Below, piece after piece: positions 63,522 through 64,000 of a stretch of 64,000 nucleotides of DNA. Made by a program: the position numbers and the translations under genes. The notes beneath the pieces were generated by a model. The model made no database searches. It was not told where the DNA came from and saw nothing but the letters and a program-made list of their open reading frames with translations. How positions within the stretch are numbered: position 1 is the first letter of the stretch; every line of letters begins with the position of its first letter. The DNA comes from Molossus alvarezi (lineage: Eukaryota > Chordata > Mammalia > Chiroptera > Molossidae): positions 62,001 to 126,000 of the forward strand of contig CM073886.1 of NCBI GenBank assembly GCA_037176705.1, in the 5' to 3' direction.

Positions 63522-64000
63522 CAGACCCATGGTCTCCCCTGCTCTTTGCTCCTCTCTCAGACCCATGGTCTCCCCTCTGTGCTCCTCTCTCAGACCCATG
63601 GTCTCTCTTCTTTGTGCTCCTCTCTCAATCTCAATGTCTACCATGCTCTGTGCTCCTCTCTGAGACCCATGGTCTCCCCTGCTCTTTGCTCCTCTCTCAG
63701 ACCCATGGTCTCCCCTGCTCCGTGTTCCTCTCCCAGACCCATAGACTCCTCTTCTCTGTTCCCGTCTCAGACACATGGTCTCACCAGCTGTGTGCTCCTC
63801 TCTCAGACCCATGGTCTCCCCTGCTCTTTGCACCTCTCTGAGCCATGGTCTCCCCTGCTCTGTGCTCCTCTCTCACCCCATGATCTCCTCTTCTCTGTGT
63901 TCCGCTCAGATCCATGGTCGCCCCTGCTCTGTGCTCCTCTCTCAGACCCATGGTCTCCCCTGCTCTGTGCTCCTCTCTCAGACCGATGGTCACCCCTGCT
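63522..64000. repeat. 1,452-bp repeat unit, copy 2 (cut by window end)
   Basis: The first 479 bp of a second copy of 62,070-63,521. I see only one or two differences, at its start (CCACTGC versus CCCCTGC near 63,540). The array therefore continues past the window, probably with more copies of this unit. Confidence 0.85.

Larger units (their letters stand above)
1..64000. repeat. Continuous 36-bp satellite/minisatellite array with higher-order structure
   Basis: Every line of the window is made of the same unit of about 36 bp. Read from its core, a unit is CAGACCCATGG, then a variable 8-9 bp part (TCTCCCCTG, TCTCCTCTT, TCTCTCTT, TTTCCCCAG and others), then a pyrimidine run ending CTCTCT. The commonest unit has 16 C, 11 T, 6 G and 3 A and no CpG. 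Units of 35 bp (TCTCTCTT type) and 34 bp (the ATAGACTCCTCTT type followed by GTGCCCCTCT) are also frequent. No unique DNA, transposon, RNA gene or credible coding gene interrupts the array. The unit length and the purity indicate a eukaryotic satellite or macrosatellite. I do not recognise the monomer as a named family, and the host species cannot be told from the sequence. Confidence 0.97.

Noticed and set aside
1..64000. CRISPR array, because the period (36 bp) is typical of CRISPR direct repeats
   Set aside because: The units are contiguous with no spacers between them, there are no cas genes, and the units vary gradually. It is a tandem repeat.
1..64000. A large coding repeat exon such as a mucin or proline-rich protein
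   Set aside because: 34- and 35-bp units shift the frame repeatedly, in-frame stops occur in many variant units, and the array lacks flanking exon-like sequence. A maintained coding repeat would keep one frame.
1..64000. Telomeric or known centromeric satellite
   Set aside because: The unit does not resemble TTAGGG-type repeats or the 171-bp alpha monomer, and I see no CENP-B box. A centromeric or subtelomeric location cannot be excluded but is not supported by the sequence.
26..64000. Start codons or regulatory sites at each CCATGG
   Set aside because: The motif is part of the repeat core and occurs in most units. Without evidence of transcription it does not mark individual genes or regulatory elements.

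Overview
The whole 64 kb window is one uninterrupted tandem-repeat array. The repeating unit is about 36 bp: a core CAGACCCATGG, a short variable stretch (most often TCTCCCCTG), then a pyrimidine run (CTCTGTGCTCCTCTCT). The commonest unit has 16 C, 11 T, 6 G and 3 A, so the given strand is 75% pyrimidine, 61% GC and free of CpG. Length variants of 34, 35 and 36 bp dominate. I found no unique sequence, gene, RNA gene, transposon, CRISPR array, promoter or terminator. The many long open frames arise because the 36-bp unit is free of stops in five of six frames; I call none of them a gene.

The array suggests a eukaryotic, probably heterochromatic satellite or macrosatellite locus. CpG depletion fits a methylated genome such as a vertebrate, but the organism cannot be named from this sequence. 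I do not recognise the monomer as a named satellite family.

The order lies at a higher level. Variant monomers occur in fixed orders that form higher-order modules, and the window is a patchwork of their duplications. Layout: a left segment (1-436); module A1 (about 437-8,520); B1 (8,020-13,698); a linker; B2 (13,907-19,510); C1 (19,511-22,066); C2 (22,067-24,622); D1 (24,623-25,909); C3 (25,910-27,896, internally deleted); D2 (27,897-29,182); a junction (29,183-29,430); A2 (29,431-37,509); B3 (37,009-42,894); C4 plus partial D3 (42,895-45,960); mosaic sequence (45,961-49,012); C5 (49,013-51,568); C6 (51,569-54,080); D4 (54,081-54,640); mosaic (54,641-55,120); F1 and F2 (55,121-58,982); a diverged right part (58,983-62,069); and a 1,452-bp tandem duplication running off the window end (62,070-64,000).

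The succession A-B-B-C-C-D-C-D-A-B-C-D shows that blocks of 2.5 to 8 kb were duplicated recently: A1/A2 and C1/C2 are almost or completely identical where I compared them. Local changes come in whole-monomer steps. The last 5 kb is more diverged, as expected near the edge of an array that is homogenised at its core. All boundaries were read by eye and may be off by one or two monomers.
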